This document shows positions 17,611 to 26,295 of a stretch of DNA of 64,000 nucleotides, in pieces; within the stretch, counting starts at the first letter, position 1, and every line of letters begins with the position of its first letter. The notes below the pieces were generated by a model. It did not search any database. It worked only from the letters and a program-made list of their open reading frames with translations, and was not told the DNA's origin. Origin of the DNA: Dyella terrae. GTDB taxonomy: Bacteria; Pseudomonadota; Gammaproteobacteria; Xanthomonadales; Rhodanobacteraceae. The stretch spans positions 2,790,001-2,854,000 of the forward strand of contig NZ_CP089414.1 of assembly GCF_022394535.1 (NCBI RefSeq). The letters run 5' to 3'. Position numbers and translations under genes: made by a program.

Positions 17611-19225
17611 ATGAGTCAGGCACCTTGGTGGCGCGGAGCCGTCACCTATCAGATCTATCCACGCAGCTTCATGGACACCAACGGCGATGGCGTCGGTGAC
17701 CTGCCCGGCATCGTCGACAAGCTCGACTATGTCGCGAGCCTTGGCGTGGACGCGATCTGGATCTCGCCCTTCTTCCGCTCGCCCATGGCCGACTTCGGCT
17801 ACGACATCGCCGACTACCGCGAAGTCGACCCGCTGTTCGGCACCAACGACGACTTCGACCGCCTGCTGGCCAAAGCGCATGCGCTGGGCCTGAAGGTGAT
17901 GATCGACCAGGTGCTCAGCCACACCTCGGCGGAGCACGCCTGGTTCAAGCAGAGCCGCGAAAGCCGCGACAACCCCAAGGCCGACTGGTACGTGTGGGCC
18001 GATGCGAAAGACGACGGCACGCCGCCCAATAACTGGCTTTCGCTGTTCGGCGGCTGCGCCTGGCAGTGGGAACCGCGCCGCGGCCAGTACTACCTGCACA
18101 ACTTTCTGACCTCGCAGCCGGACCTCAACTATCACAACCCCGAGGTGCGCAATGCAGTGCTCGGTGAGGTGAAGTACTGGCTCGACAAGGGCGTCAACGG
18201 CCTGCGGTTGGACGCGATCAATTTCTGCTTCCACGACCGCGAGCTGCGCGACAACCCGCCTAAACCCGAGGAAAAGCGCGTCGGCCGCGGCTTCAGTCCA
18301 GACAACCCGTACGCCTTCCAGTACCACTACTACAACAACACGCAGCCGGAAAACATCGCGTTCCTGAGAGGAACTGCGCGCGCTGATGGACCAATACGAG
18401 GATGTCGCCGCGATCGGCGAGATCTCCTCGGAAGGCTCTCTCGCCACCACCGCCGAGTACACGCGCAACGGCCGCCTGCACATGGGCTACAGCTTCGAGT
18501 TGCTCACCGACGATTTCAGCGCGGACTACATCCGCGGCACAGTGAGAAATCTCGAAGCGCAGATGCTGGAAGGCTGGCCGTGCTGGGCCATCTCCAACCA
18601 TGACGTATCACGCGTGCTCACGCGCTGGGGCAATGGCGACGCCTCGCCCAAGCTAGCGAACCTGCTGAGCGCCATGGTGTGCTCGCTGCGCGGCTCGGTT
18701 TGCGTGTATCAGGGCGAGGAACTGGGCCTCACTGAAGCTCACGTGCCGTTTGAGTCGCTGCAGGATCCGTATGGCATCACCTTCTGGCCGACCTTCAAGG
18801 GCCGCGATGGCTGCCGCACGCCCATACCCTGGGACGGCGGCGTCAACGCCGGCTTCAGCGTCGGCGAGCCGTGGCTGCCGGTGCCCGCCGAGCATCGCGC
18901 GCTTGCCGTGACCCTGCAGGACGCCGCGCCGCAATCGGCCTTGAATGGCTTCCGCCAGTTCATGGCCTGGCGCAAGACCAAGCCCGCGTTGCGCTGGGGC
19001 GACATCCAGTTCATCGACACGCCCGAGCCGGTGCTCGCCTTCACCCGCAAGCACGGCGACGACACGCTGCTCGCAGCGTTCAACCTGTCGAAGCAGCCGG
19101 TGGAATTGCCGCTAGCCGTGGGCAAGCTCAGCGCGGTCAATGGCCACGGGCTCAGCCAGGGCGCGGCCACCGCCGACGGCATCAGCCTGCCGGGCCACGG
19201 TGCGCTGTTCGCCAAGGTCGACTGA
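17611..19225 (+). pseudogene. GH13 alpha-glucosidase, broken by a single-base insertion
   Basis: From the ATG at 17611 the frame encodes a normal GH13 alpha-glucosidase N-terminal half (WWRGAVTYQIYPRSFMDTNG, IDQVLSHTS, GLRLDAINF with the nucleophile) and then derails near 18370. One surplus base among 18366-18371 explains it: skipping it gives NIAFLRELRALMDQYED and continues without interruption to 19225 with AIGEIS (acid/base Glu) and ISNHDVSR. The repaired protein would have 537 residues, the normal family length, and no signal peptide, so it is cytoplasmic and would split imported maltose or maltodextrins. A sequencing error is as likely as a real mutation. It is divergent from the receptor gene. 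Confidence 0.85.
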
Positions 19226-19242
19226 ATATTCGCTTACCTCCC

Positions 19243-19285
19243 TCGACGGCGGCGGATATCCCGCGTGATGCCGCCGTCGACTTTT
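19243..19285 (+). terminator. Intrinsic terminator after the alpha-glucosidase gene
   Basis: A perfect 11-bp stem (TCGACGGCGGC, 19243-19253, with 19270-19280), a 16-base loop and a following CTTTT form a reasonable terminator 18 bp after the alpha-glucosidase stop. Confidence 0.75.
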
Positions 19286-19336
19286 CCCTCTGCCTCGTGC
19301 TCCTATGATCGGCATCCCGATTCGTAGGAGCTTTCC

Positions 19337-19555
19337 ATGCGTGCAGTGCTGATCCTTCTGGGCCTCGCCCTTCTGGCCGGCGGTATCTGGGTATTGGCCG
19401 GCCACGGCAGCTACCAGACCACGGACACGCTCGTGCAGATCGGTTCGGCCAAGGTCACCGCCACGCACGACAAGGCCTTTCCGCAATGGGCGGGCATCGC
19501 CGGTGTCGCGGTAGGTGCGCTGCTGGCGCTGGCGGGTTTCCTCAAGAAGGGCTGA
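19337..19555 (+). CDS. Small two-helix membrane protein, unknown
   Basis: This 72-residue protein has two clear membrane helices (VLILLGLALLAGGIWVLAG and AGIAGVAVGALLALAGF) with about 30 polar residues between them (QTTDTLVQIGSAKVTATHD) and KKG at the end. A GGAG lies eight bases before the ATG. This resembles small conserved proteobacterial membrane proteins of unknown role, but I cannot name a family with confidence. It stands alone between a terminator and a palindromic repeat. Confidence 0.65.
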   Translation: MRAVLILLGLALLAGGIWVLAGHGSYQTTDTLVQIGSAKVTATHDKAFPQWAGIAGVAVGALLALAGFLKKG

Positions 19556-19565
19556 TGTTCTCGAC

Positions 19566-19610
19566 CGTCATTCCGGCCCCTGCCCCTTTTCGGGGTGCGC
19601 CGGAATGACG
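19566..19610. repeat. Palindromic repeat of the CGTCATTCC type, copy 1
   Basis: CGTCATTCCGGC (19566-19577) pairs perfectly with 19599-19610, and inside is a second stem, CCCC with GGGG, around TTTTC. A related palindrome with the same CGTCATTCC core stands at 49944-49982. Such intergenic palindromes are common dispersed repeats and may act as terminators. This one lies between two genes of the same direction. Confidence 0.75.
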
Positions 19611-19656
19611 AGCGTGTAGGCTTGCGGCATTCTTCCCCGCCCCGGGACACCGAACC

Positions 19657-20829
19657 ATGGAACGACGCCATTTCCTGCGCCAGGCCGGTACGACGCTTGC
19701 CGTCGCATCCACGGCAGGGCTCGCCGCCTGTGCGGGACCTCGAGTGGAATCCCGGCCCACGACGACAGGTGGCACTTTTTCGCTACCGCTGATCCGCGCC
19801 AGCACGGACCGCATCACCGGCATCTACGTGTGCACACGGCCCTATCGTGCGGAAGGTCCGCGCATCGAGACACAGAAGCTGGGCAAGAAAACCGTGGTGC
19901 ACAACTACGGTCACGGTGGCAGCGGCTGGTCGCTGTCGTGGGGCTCGGGCACGCTGGCCTTGCAGATGGTGCAGGCCACCGGCGCGAAGGAACTCGGCGT
20001 GATCGGTTGTGGAGCCATCGGCCTGACCACCGCCCTGCTGGCGCAGCGCGCGGGCCTATCGGTGCGCATCTACGCCAAGGCCTTGCCGCCGGATGTGTTT
20101 TCCATGCGCGCCTCCGGTTTGTGGACGCCCGATTCGCGCATCTGCGATGCCACGCATGCGCCAGCATTGGCGGATCGTTGGGAAATGATGACGCGCATTT
20201 CCTATGCGCGATACCAGAGCCTGCTCGGCCTACCGGGCAAGCCGGTCGAATGGATCGATGGCTACTCGTTGTCCGATGCGCCGTTCGGCAAGTTCCATGG
20301 CGACGTACCGGACGAGCCCGAATACGGCGAGTTCGGGGACCGCGTGCGCGATCTCACGCCGCGCCCCGTGGAGCTGTCGCCAGGTAACCATCCGTTCCCG
20401 GAACCCTATGTGCGCCGTTACACCACGCTGATGTTCAACATCAGCAGCTATGCCAGCTACCTGATGAACGAATACCGGGCGGCCGGCGGCAAAATCGAGA
20501 TCCGCGAGTTCGAACACCCCGAACAGTTGCAGCAACTACCCGAGCACACGCTGGTCAATGCCACAGGCTATGGCGCACGTGCCCTGTTCAACGATGAATC
20601 GGTGATTCCCGTGCGCGGCCAGACGGCACGGCTGATTCCACAGCCGGAAATCACCTACGGCCTGCGGGCACAAGACATCAGCGTGGTGCCACGCAGCGAC
20701 GGCATCATGGTGCAAGTGATCGGTGATACCGGCAATTTCAACAATGCGGATATCACGCCACACCGCGAAGCGTCAGAAGCCGCCGTGCGGGAACTGGCCG
20801 ACGTCATGGCCAAGATGAAACGCGCCTGA
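19657..20829 (+). CDS. Exported D-amino-acid-oxidase-like FAD protein with circularly permuted order
   Basis: The 390-residue protein starts MERRHFLRQAG, a twin-arginine signal, and continues to LAACAG, a lipobox, so it is probably a Tat-exported lipoprotein. Residues 56-105 carry TRPYRAEGPRIE and VVHNYGHGGSGWSLSWG, which in D-amino-acid oxidases form the extreme C-terminus. Only then comes the FAD Rossmann motif GVIGCGAIGL (117-122), normally at the N-terminus. The rest follows DAO order (ASGLWTPDS, VNATGYGARAL, PVRGQTARL) and stops where the C-terminal block would start. The natural order thus looks rotated. The substrate is unknown; flavin should bind before Tat export. Confidence 0.8.
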   Translation: MERRHFLRQAGTTLAVASTAGLAACAGPRVESRPTTTGGTFSLPLIRASTDRITGIYVCTRPYRAEGPRIETQKLGKKTVVHNYGHGGSGWSLSWGSGTLALQMVQATGAKELGVIGCGAIGLTTALLAQRAGLSVRIYAKALPPDVFSMRASGLWTPDSRICDATHAPALADRWEMMTRISYARYQSLLGLPGKPVEWIDGYSLSDAPFGKFHGDVPDEPEYGEFGDRVRDLTPRPVELSPGNHPFPEPYVRRYTTLMFNISSYASYLMNEYRAAGGKIEIREFEHPEQLQQLPEHTLVNATGYGARALFNDESVIPVRGQTARLIPQPEITYGLRAQDISVVPRSDGIMVQVIGDTGNFNNADITPHREASEAAVRELADVMAKMKRA

Positions 20830-20943
20830 AACGGCATGCCAGGCTGAAAGCCGGCTGACGCACGTTGACGCGACGCAGACGCCGAGCCACGGGCGGCGCG
20901 GCATACTTGCCGCTCGCCCCCGCACCACACCCAGGAGTCCCCC

Positions 20944-22899
20944 ATGCTCGCCATCGCATCTGCCTTGATGAGCAGGCTCTCATGGCGCAGATGTGCCATG
21001 GCGCTGTTGCTGGCACTGCTTCCGGCCATGCTGTGGGCGCAGGCGACCATCCAGATCACCCCGCTGCCCGAGGCCAAGCACGCCGCCGTCACCCCACTGG
21101 GCGCGACGGATCTCAGCGCCAGCGACGTGCAGCCCTGGCTTGATGCCGAGATGAGCGGCGTGATGCAGAAGGGCTCGGTGACTGGTGCAGTAGTCGTCGT
21201 GGTGCGGGATGGCCAGATCCTCTTCTCGAAGGGTTACGGCTACGCTGACCCAGACGAGAAGAAAGCGATCGACCCTGCCACCACGATGTTTCGCGTCGGC
21301 GCGATGTCCAGCGTAGTGACGTCGACGGCTGTCATGCAGCTGGTCGAGCAGCACAAGCTTGAGCTCGATGCCGACATCAATCGCTATCTCGACTTCACTA
21401 TTCCGCCGCTGGATGGAAAGCCGGTCACGCTGCGTGATCTGTTGACGTACACGTCCGGCTTCGAGGATGTGATCAAGCGTGCGTATCTCACGGACCCAAA
21501 GCAGCTGGAACAGAACGGGGACTGGCTCAAGCACTGGGTACGAGTGCCCGCGCGCATCTACCCGGCAGGTGACGTGCCCGCCTATTCCACCTACGGCATG
21601 GCATTAGCCGGCTACCTCGTGCAGCGTGCATCAGGTCAACACTTCGACGACTACGCCGCACGGCACGTCTTCGAACCGCTGGGCCTTCAGCACGCGACGT
21701 TCGATCAATCGACGCCACTCTGGGGAAACTTCGCGTCCAACGCGGGACCAGCGGGCACGCCTGAGTCACCGCGGAAGCTCGTCCTTCCAACGCCAGCCAC
21801 CGGCCTTGCGATCAGTGGCGGTGACATGGCGCAACTCATGATCGCCCACATGCAGTTCGGCCGTGCCGACAACGCGCAGCTGCTGGAGCAGGCGACCGTC
21901 AAGCAGATGCAGGAATATCAGCGCGCCGTCATCCCAGGCCTGCCCGGCATGGCGCTGGGTTTCGCCCACATGGATCGCGACGGTCAGACCGTGCTTGGCC
22001 AGGAGGGCGATTTCAATGGATACCACAGCCTGCTTGCGCTGATCCCCGAACACCACTCCGGCATCTTCATTGCGACGGCCGGTGGCGACGCGAAGCCGAT
22101 GCTGCGTCCCTTGATCGAACGTTTCTCCGATCGCTACTTCCCGCCATTGCCACAGCTGAAACAACCAACGCTCGGCACGGACAAGCAGCACGCTGCACAA
22201 CTCACGGGCCGCTACACCTCCAGCATCACGTCGCAGAGCAATGTGCTTGCGCTACGCGACCTGTTTCACCAAGGCGAGATCAGCGTGGCTGCAGATGGCT
22301 CGCTCCTCGCGCCCATGTTCGGCGCAGCCCACTGGCGCGAGGTGAAGCCCTACCAGTGGGTTGACGACGGCTCGGGCCGCAGGCTTGCCGCCATCGTTGG
22401 CGACGGCAAGGTACGCATGGTTTCCACGGATGTGCTGTCGCCCACGGAAGTCTATCTGCCAGCCACCGGCGCCTCTCCCCACCGCGTTGCGAGCATGGTG
22501 TCACTGCTTGTCACGGTGTTTGCCCTGATCGGGTTGTCTTGGCCGGTCATGGCGTGGCTGGGACGCCGCCACGCCTCGTTAGCGCTACCTGACCAGGATG
22601 TGCGCTGGTATCGCCTCAGTCGCCTCACCGCCCTGCTCTACCTGCTGTTCGCAGGCGGTTGGTGTCTCATCCTGCCACGACTGGGCATGCCGCATCTCGA
22701 GATGCGCCTGGCTTTGCTTTTCCTGGTCGGCTCACTGGCCGTGCTCGGTACCGTGCCCGCAGCCATGGAGACATGGCACGCGTGGCAGGGCAAGGTCTGG
22801 TGGCGCAGGATCAGCAGCACGATGCTGTTGCTCGCCTGCCTCGGTGCCATTGCATTCATCGCCTCGTGGCACCTGCTGAGTTTCGATCCCAGCTACTGA
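20944..22899 (+). CDS. Beta-lactamase/PBP-fold protein with membrane tail, catalytic residues missing
   Basis: The protein has 651 residues with a signal peptide or anchor (ALLLALLPAMLWAQA), a serine beta-lactamase/class C-type domain (about 60-385), a linker domain and four C-terminal membrane helices (about 510-650). The fold is clear (GAVVVVVRDGQILFSKGYGY, VTLRDLLTYTSGFED). The active site is not: where active relatives have SxxK the sequence is FRVGAMSS, with Ala120 for the Ser and Ser123 for the Lys. The YxN motif is YST (214-216), and the HxG-type motif is GQEGDFNGYH. It is likely a non-catalytic binding or sensor protein. The start could also be a few codons later. Confidence 0.8.
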   Translation: MLAIASALMSRLSWRRCAMALLLALLPAMLWAQATIQITPLPEAKHAAVTPLGATDLSASDVQPWLDAEMSGVMQKGSVTGAVVVVVRDGQILFSKGYGYADPDEKKAIDPATTMFRVGAMSSVVTSTAVMQLVEQHKLELDADINRYLDFTIPPLDGKPVTLRDLLTYTSGFEDVIKRAYLTDPKQLEQNGDWLKHWVRVPARIYPAGDVPAYSTYGMALAGYLVQRASGQHFDDYAARHVFEPLGLQHATFDQSTPLWGNFASNAGPAGTPESPRKLVLPTPATGLAISGGDMAQLMIAHMQFGRADNAQLLEQATVKQMQEYQRAVIPGLPGMALGFAHMDRDGQTVLGQEGDFNGYHSLLALIPEHHSGIFIATAGGDAKPMLRPLIERFSDRYFPPLPQLKQPTLGTDKQHAAQLTGRYTSSITSQSNVLALRDLFHQGEISVAADGSLLAPMFGAAHWREVKPYQWVDDGSGRRLAAIVGDGKVRMVSTDVLSPTEVYLPATGASPHRVASMVSLLVTVFALIGLSWPVMAWLGRRHASLALPDQDVRWYRLSRLTALLYLLFAGGWCLILPRLGMPHLEMRLALLFLVGSLAVLGTVPAAMETWHAWQGKVWWRRISSTMLLLACLGAIAFIASWHLLSFDPSY

Positions 22900-22970
22900 C
22901 GCGGCCCGCGCCTCCCGGCGGATAGGTGCCATTCGGGACCGATCCATTCCCGCCCGCTACAATAGGCAGG

Positions 22971-25166
22971 ATGGATGTCTCCCACCTGATCGACAAGCTC
23001 AACGACGCGCAGCGCGAAGCCGTCTGCGCCCCGCCCGGCCATTACCTTGTGCTCGCGGGCGCCGGCTCTGGCAAGACGCGCGTGCTCACCCACCGCATCG
23101 GCTGGCTCACGCAGGTGGAAGGCATATCGCCGTGGGCGATTCTCTCCGTCACCTTTACCAACAAGGCCGCCGGTGAAATGCGCGCGCGCCTGGATCAGTT
23201 GATTCCCGGCGGCACGCAAGGGCTCACTGTAGGCACCTTCCACGGCATCGCGCACCGCCTGTTGCGCCGCCACTGGCGCGAGGCAGGCCTGCCGGAAGGC
23301 TTCCAGATCCTCGATGCGGATGACCAGCAACGCATCATCAAGCGCGTGATCGCCGGCCTGGGACTGGATGAAGCGCGCTTCCCACCGCGTCAGGCTACCT
23401 GGCAGATCAACCAGTGGAAGGACGAAGGCAAGCGCGCGGACACCATCGAGCATCGCGATCATCCGATGACGCGCACGATGGTGCAGATCTACCAGGCGTA
23501 TGAAGAAGCCTGCCGCCGCGCCGGACTGGTCGACTTCGCGGAGCTGCTGCTGCGCGCGCACGAGTTGTGGCTGAACAACCCGGCCGTTCTCGAACACTAC
23601 CGCGACCGTTGGCGTTACCTGTTGATCGATGAATTCCAGGACACCAACACGCTGCAGTACGCGTGGATCCGTGTGCTCGCTGGCCAGACCGGCCAGGTAT
23701 TCGTGGTGGGCGACGACGACCAGGCCATCTATGGCTGGCGCGGTGCGAAGGTGGAGAACGTGCAGCAGTTCCTGCGCGACTTCCCCGGCGCCAAGACCAT
23801 CAAGCTCGAACAGAACTACCGCTCCACCTCCACCATCCTCAAGGCCGCCAACAGCGTGATCGCCCGCAATGGCGGCCGCCTCGGCAAGCAATTGTGGACA
23901 GACGGCGGCGAAGGCGAGCGCATCGCGCTTTACTCCGCTTACAACGAGCAGGACGAAGCGCGCTTCGTGGTGGAGCGCATCCGCGAATACGTGGCCGAGC
24001 ACGGCCAAGCGCGCGACTGCGCCATCCTGTACCGCTCCAACGCGCAGTCGCGTAACTTCGAAGAACAGCTGATGCAGCGGGACATCCGCTTCCGCGTGTA
24101 CGGCGGCCAGCGCTTCTTCGATCGCGCGGAAATCAAGGATTCGCTTGCCTATCTGCGCCTGTCCTCCAACCGTCACGACGATGCCGCCTTCGAGCGCGCG
24201 GTAAACACGCCGCCGCGTGGCATCGGCGATCGCACGCTGGACGTGCTACGCCGTCGCGCGCGCACCGAAAACAGTTCGATGTGGGACGCTGCCCTGAGCG
24301 AATTGAGCGGCGGCAAGGAACTGGCCGGCCGCGCAAAGAATGCAGTGAAGGCCTTCCTCACCATGATCGAGGAGATGGCCCGCGCCTTTGCCGGCACTGG
24401 AACAGGCGACGCGCTGGCGCTCGCCGAACAGATCGACCACGCCATCACGCACACTGGCCTGCGCGACTTCTACGAAAAGGACAGTCGCGGCAATGCCGAA
24501 TCACGCGTGGAAAACCTGGACGAACTCGTCAACGTGGCCAGCCGTTTCGAGCTGACGCCAGATGACGAGGAAGCAGGCCTGAGCGAACTCGCAGCGTTTC
24601 TCTCGCATGCGGCGCTGGAAGCCGGCGAAGGCCAGGGCGAAGCCTGGGACGACTGCGTGCAGCTGATGACACTGCATTCGGCCAAGGGCCTGGAATTTCC
24701 CGTCGTGTTCCTCGTCGGCATGGAGGAAGGCCTGTTCCCCAGCCAGCGCTCCGTCGAAGACGAGGGGCGCCTTGAAGAAGAGCGCCGCCTCGCCTATGTC
24801 GGCATCACCCGTGCACGCGAACGCCTGTTCATCACCTGCGCCGAATCGCGCCGCATGCACGGTGTGGAAATGCTGGCGCGGCCCTCGCGGTTCCTTGCCG
24901 AGATTCCGCCCGAGCTGATCGATGAAGTGCGCCCGCGCGTGCAGGTGAGCCGGCCGCTGTATGGCGGCCGCCCGAGCGGCGGCTCCATCTCGCTGGAGGA
25001 GAGCATGCCCTTGAAGCTCGGCCAGCGTGTCAGCCATCCGAGCTTCGGCGAAGGCACCGTGGTGAGCGCGGAGGGCAGTGGTGCGCATATGCGCATCCAG
25101 GTGAACTTCTCCAGCAACGGTAGCAAGTGGTTGGTCTACGCGTATGCCAACCTGACGCCGCTATAG
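22971..25166 (+). CDS. uvrD: DNA helicase II (UvrD)
   Basis: The ATG at 22971 gives 731 residues, close to E. coli UvrD (720), and the usual opening DVSHLIDKLNDAQREAVCAP. Superfamily 1A motifs are in order: LAGAGSGKTRVLTHRI (motif I, near residue 30), LLIDEFQDTN (II), VVGDDDQAIYGWRGA (III), KLEQNYRS (IV), MTLHSAKGLEFPVVFLVG (V), and RLAYVGITRARERLF (VI). The C-terminus has the Tudor-like end (FGEGTVVSAEGSGAHMRIQV) seen in UvrD and PcrA. It unwinds DNA in nucleotide-excision and mismatch repair. The FUSC gene follows after 18 bp. Confidence 0.95.
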   Translation: MDVSHLIDKLNDAQREAVCAPPGHYLVLAGAGSGKTRVLTHRIGWLTQVEGISPWAILSVTFTNKAAGEMRARLDQLIPGGTQGLTVGTFHGIAHRLLRRHWREAGLPEGFQILDADDQQRIIKRVIAGLGLDEARFPPRQATWQINQWKDEGKRADTIEHRDHPMTRTMVQIYQAYEEACRRAGLVDFAELLLRAHELWLNNPAVLEHYRDRWRYLLIDEFQDTNTLQYAWIRVLAGQTGQVFVVGDDDQAIYGWRGAKVENVQQFLRDFPGAKTIKLEQNYRSTSTILKAANSVIARNGGRLGKQLWTDGGEGERIALYSAYNEQDEARFVVERIREYVAEHGQARDCAILYRSNAQSRNFEEQLMQRDIRFRVYGGQRFFDRAEIKDSLAYLRLSSNRHDDAAFERAVNTPPRGIGDRTLDVLRRRARTENSSMWDAALSELSGGKELAGRAKNAVKAFLTMIEEMARAFAGTGTGDALALAEQIDHAITHTGLRDFYEKDSRGNAESRVENLDELVNVASRFELTPDDEEAGLSELAAFLSHAALEAGEGQGEAWDDCVQLMTLHSAKGLEFPVVFLVGMEEGLFPSQRSVEDEGRLEEERRLAYVGITRARERLFITCAESRRMHGVEMLARPSRFLAEIPPELIDEVRPRVQVSRPLYGGRPSGGSISLEESMPLKLGQRVSHPSFGEGTVVSAEGSGAHMRIQVNFSSNGSKWLVYAYANLTPL

Positions 25167-25184
25167 GTAGAGCGGCAAACGACC

Positions 25185-25754
25185 ATGAGCGATCAGCCCT
25201 CCCTGCGTGACAACCTTCGGCGCCTGTTCGACGTTCAGCAGGGCATGGCGTTCGTCTACCGTCACCTGCCGTGGACACATCGTCTCGTGCAAGGTGCGTG
25301 GTTCGCCTTGCTCGCGTTACTGGCCGCCAGCACCGCCTACGGCCTGGGCCTGCTGCTACACACCCAACAGGCATTCTGGGCCGCGTTGACGGCCATCGCA
25401 GTGACACAGCAAACCTACCTGGACACACGCTCATCCTCGCGCGACCAGATCATCGGCGCCCTGGTGGGAGGCGTGACGGGCTTTGGCACCACCCTCCTGC
25501 TCGGTGAGGATTACACCGCCTATGCCATTGGCATCGTCGTGGCCATTTCGTCCTGTTGGCTGCTTGGCGTTGGCAGCGCTGGACGCCTGAGCGGCACCAC
25601 CACCACCATCATCATGCTGGTGCCTCACACCGGTTCGTTCTGGTTGATTGCGCTCACCCGCGTGGGCGAAGTGGCGCTGGGCATTGGCTGCTCGCTAGCC
25701 GTGGTCGCCGTGGCCGAGCGCGTGCAGCGCTGGTGGGTACGGCCCGCTGACTAA
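25185..25754 (+). CDS. FUSC-family inner-membrane protein
   Basis: The 189-residue protein has about five or six membrane helices. The stretch LLLHTQQAFWAALTAIAVTQ, followed by a short polar loop (SSSRDQIIGALVGGVTGFG), is the hallmark of FUSC/aromatic-acid-exporter domains. Full transporters of this type are much longer, so this is a minimal single-domain member. The ATG at 25185 starts 18 bp after uvrD; co-transcription is likely but a functional link is not evident. The substrate is unknown. Confidence 0.75.
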   Translation: MSDQPSLRDNLRRLFDVQQGMAFVYRHLPWTHRLVQGAWFALLALLAASTAYGLGLLLHTQQAFWAALTAIAVTQQTYLDTRSSSRDQIIGALVGGVTGFGTTLLLGEDYTAYAIGIVVAISSCWLLGVGSAGRLSGTTTTIIMLVPHTGSFWLIALTRVGEVALGIGCSLAVVAVAERVQRWWVRPAD

Positions 25755-25856
25755 GCCGATTATGATCCGGCAGTTAAACGCACGAAGCTTCGACCGGAAC
25801 TGGCACCCCACGCCGGGGCTCCCTGTTTCCAGGCATCCGACACAGGCCAGGCCACG

Positions 25857-26210
25857 ATGAACGTACCCTCCGGAGACACGACCGACACCGCCCGCGCACG
25901 CCTGGACCACGACATCTGCGTGCACATCTTCACCGCCTCGGCCGCCATGGTCGGCGTGTGCCTAACGGTGATCGGCATCCTTCGCGTGGTGATTTCGCTA
26001 CGCAAGGAAGACTTGCTGGGCGACGACCTGCTGGCCGTCAATTCCATGCTCTACCTGGCATCCTGCCTGTTGTCGTACTGGGCACTGCGCACACGCAGCA
26101 TGGGGCGCAACCATCGACTGGAACGCATCGCCGATGCGATCTTCCTCGTCTCGCTGGTATTCACGGCAATCAACGCAGCCTTTATCACCTGGGCGATCTC
26201 TGCGAGCTGA
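25857..26210 (+). CDS. Small membrane protein, unknown
   Basis: This 117-residue protein has three membrane helices (CVHIFTASAAMVGVCLTVIG, then VNSMLYLASCLLSYWAL, then IFLVSLVFTAINAAFITWA) and a short acidic N-terminus. The pattern resembles a widespread uncharacterised family of small proteobacterial membrane proteins, but I cannot name it. The ATG at 25857 is the first in frame. About 100 bp without notable signals precede it. Confidence 0.7.
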   Translation: MNVPSGDTTDTARARLDHDICVHIFTASAAMVGVCLTVIGILRVVISLRKEDLLGDDLLAVNSMLYLASCLLSYWALRTRSMGRNHRLERIADAIFLVSLVFTAINAAFITWAISAS

Positions 26211-26295
26211 CGGCGTAACTCGCGCGCCAGCACGCTAGCCATATCGACGTATGGCCAATCCCCAGCTCGCACGATGGGGATTCAAACCTGAGGTC

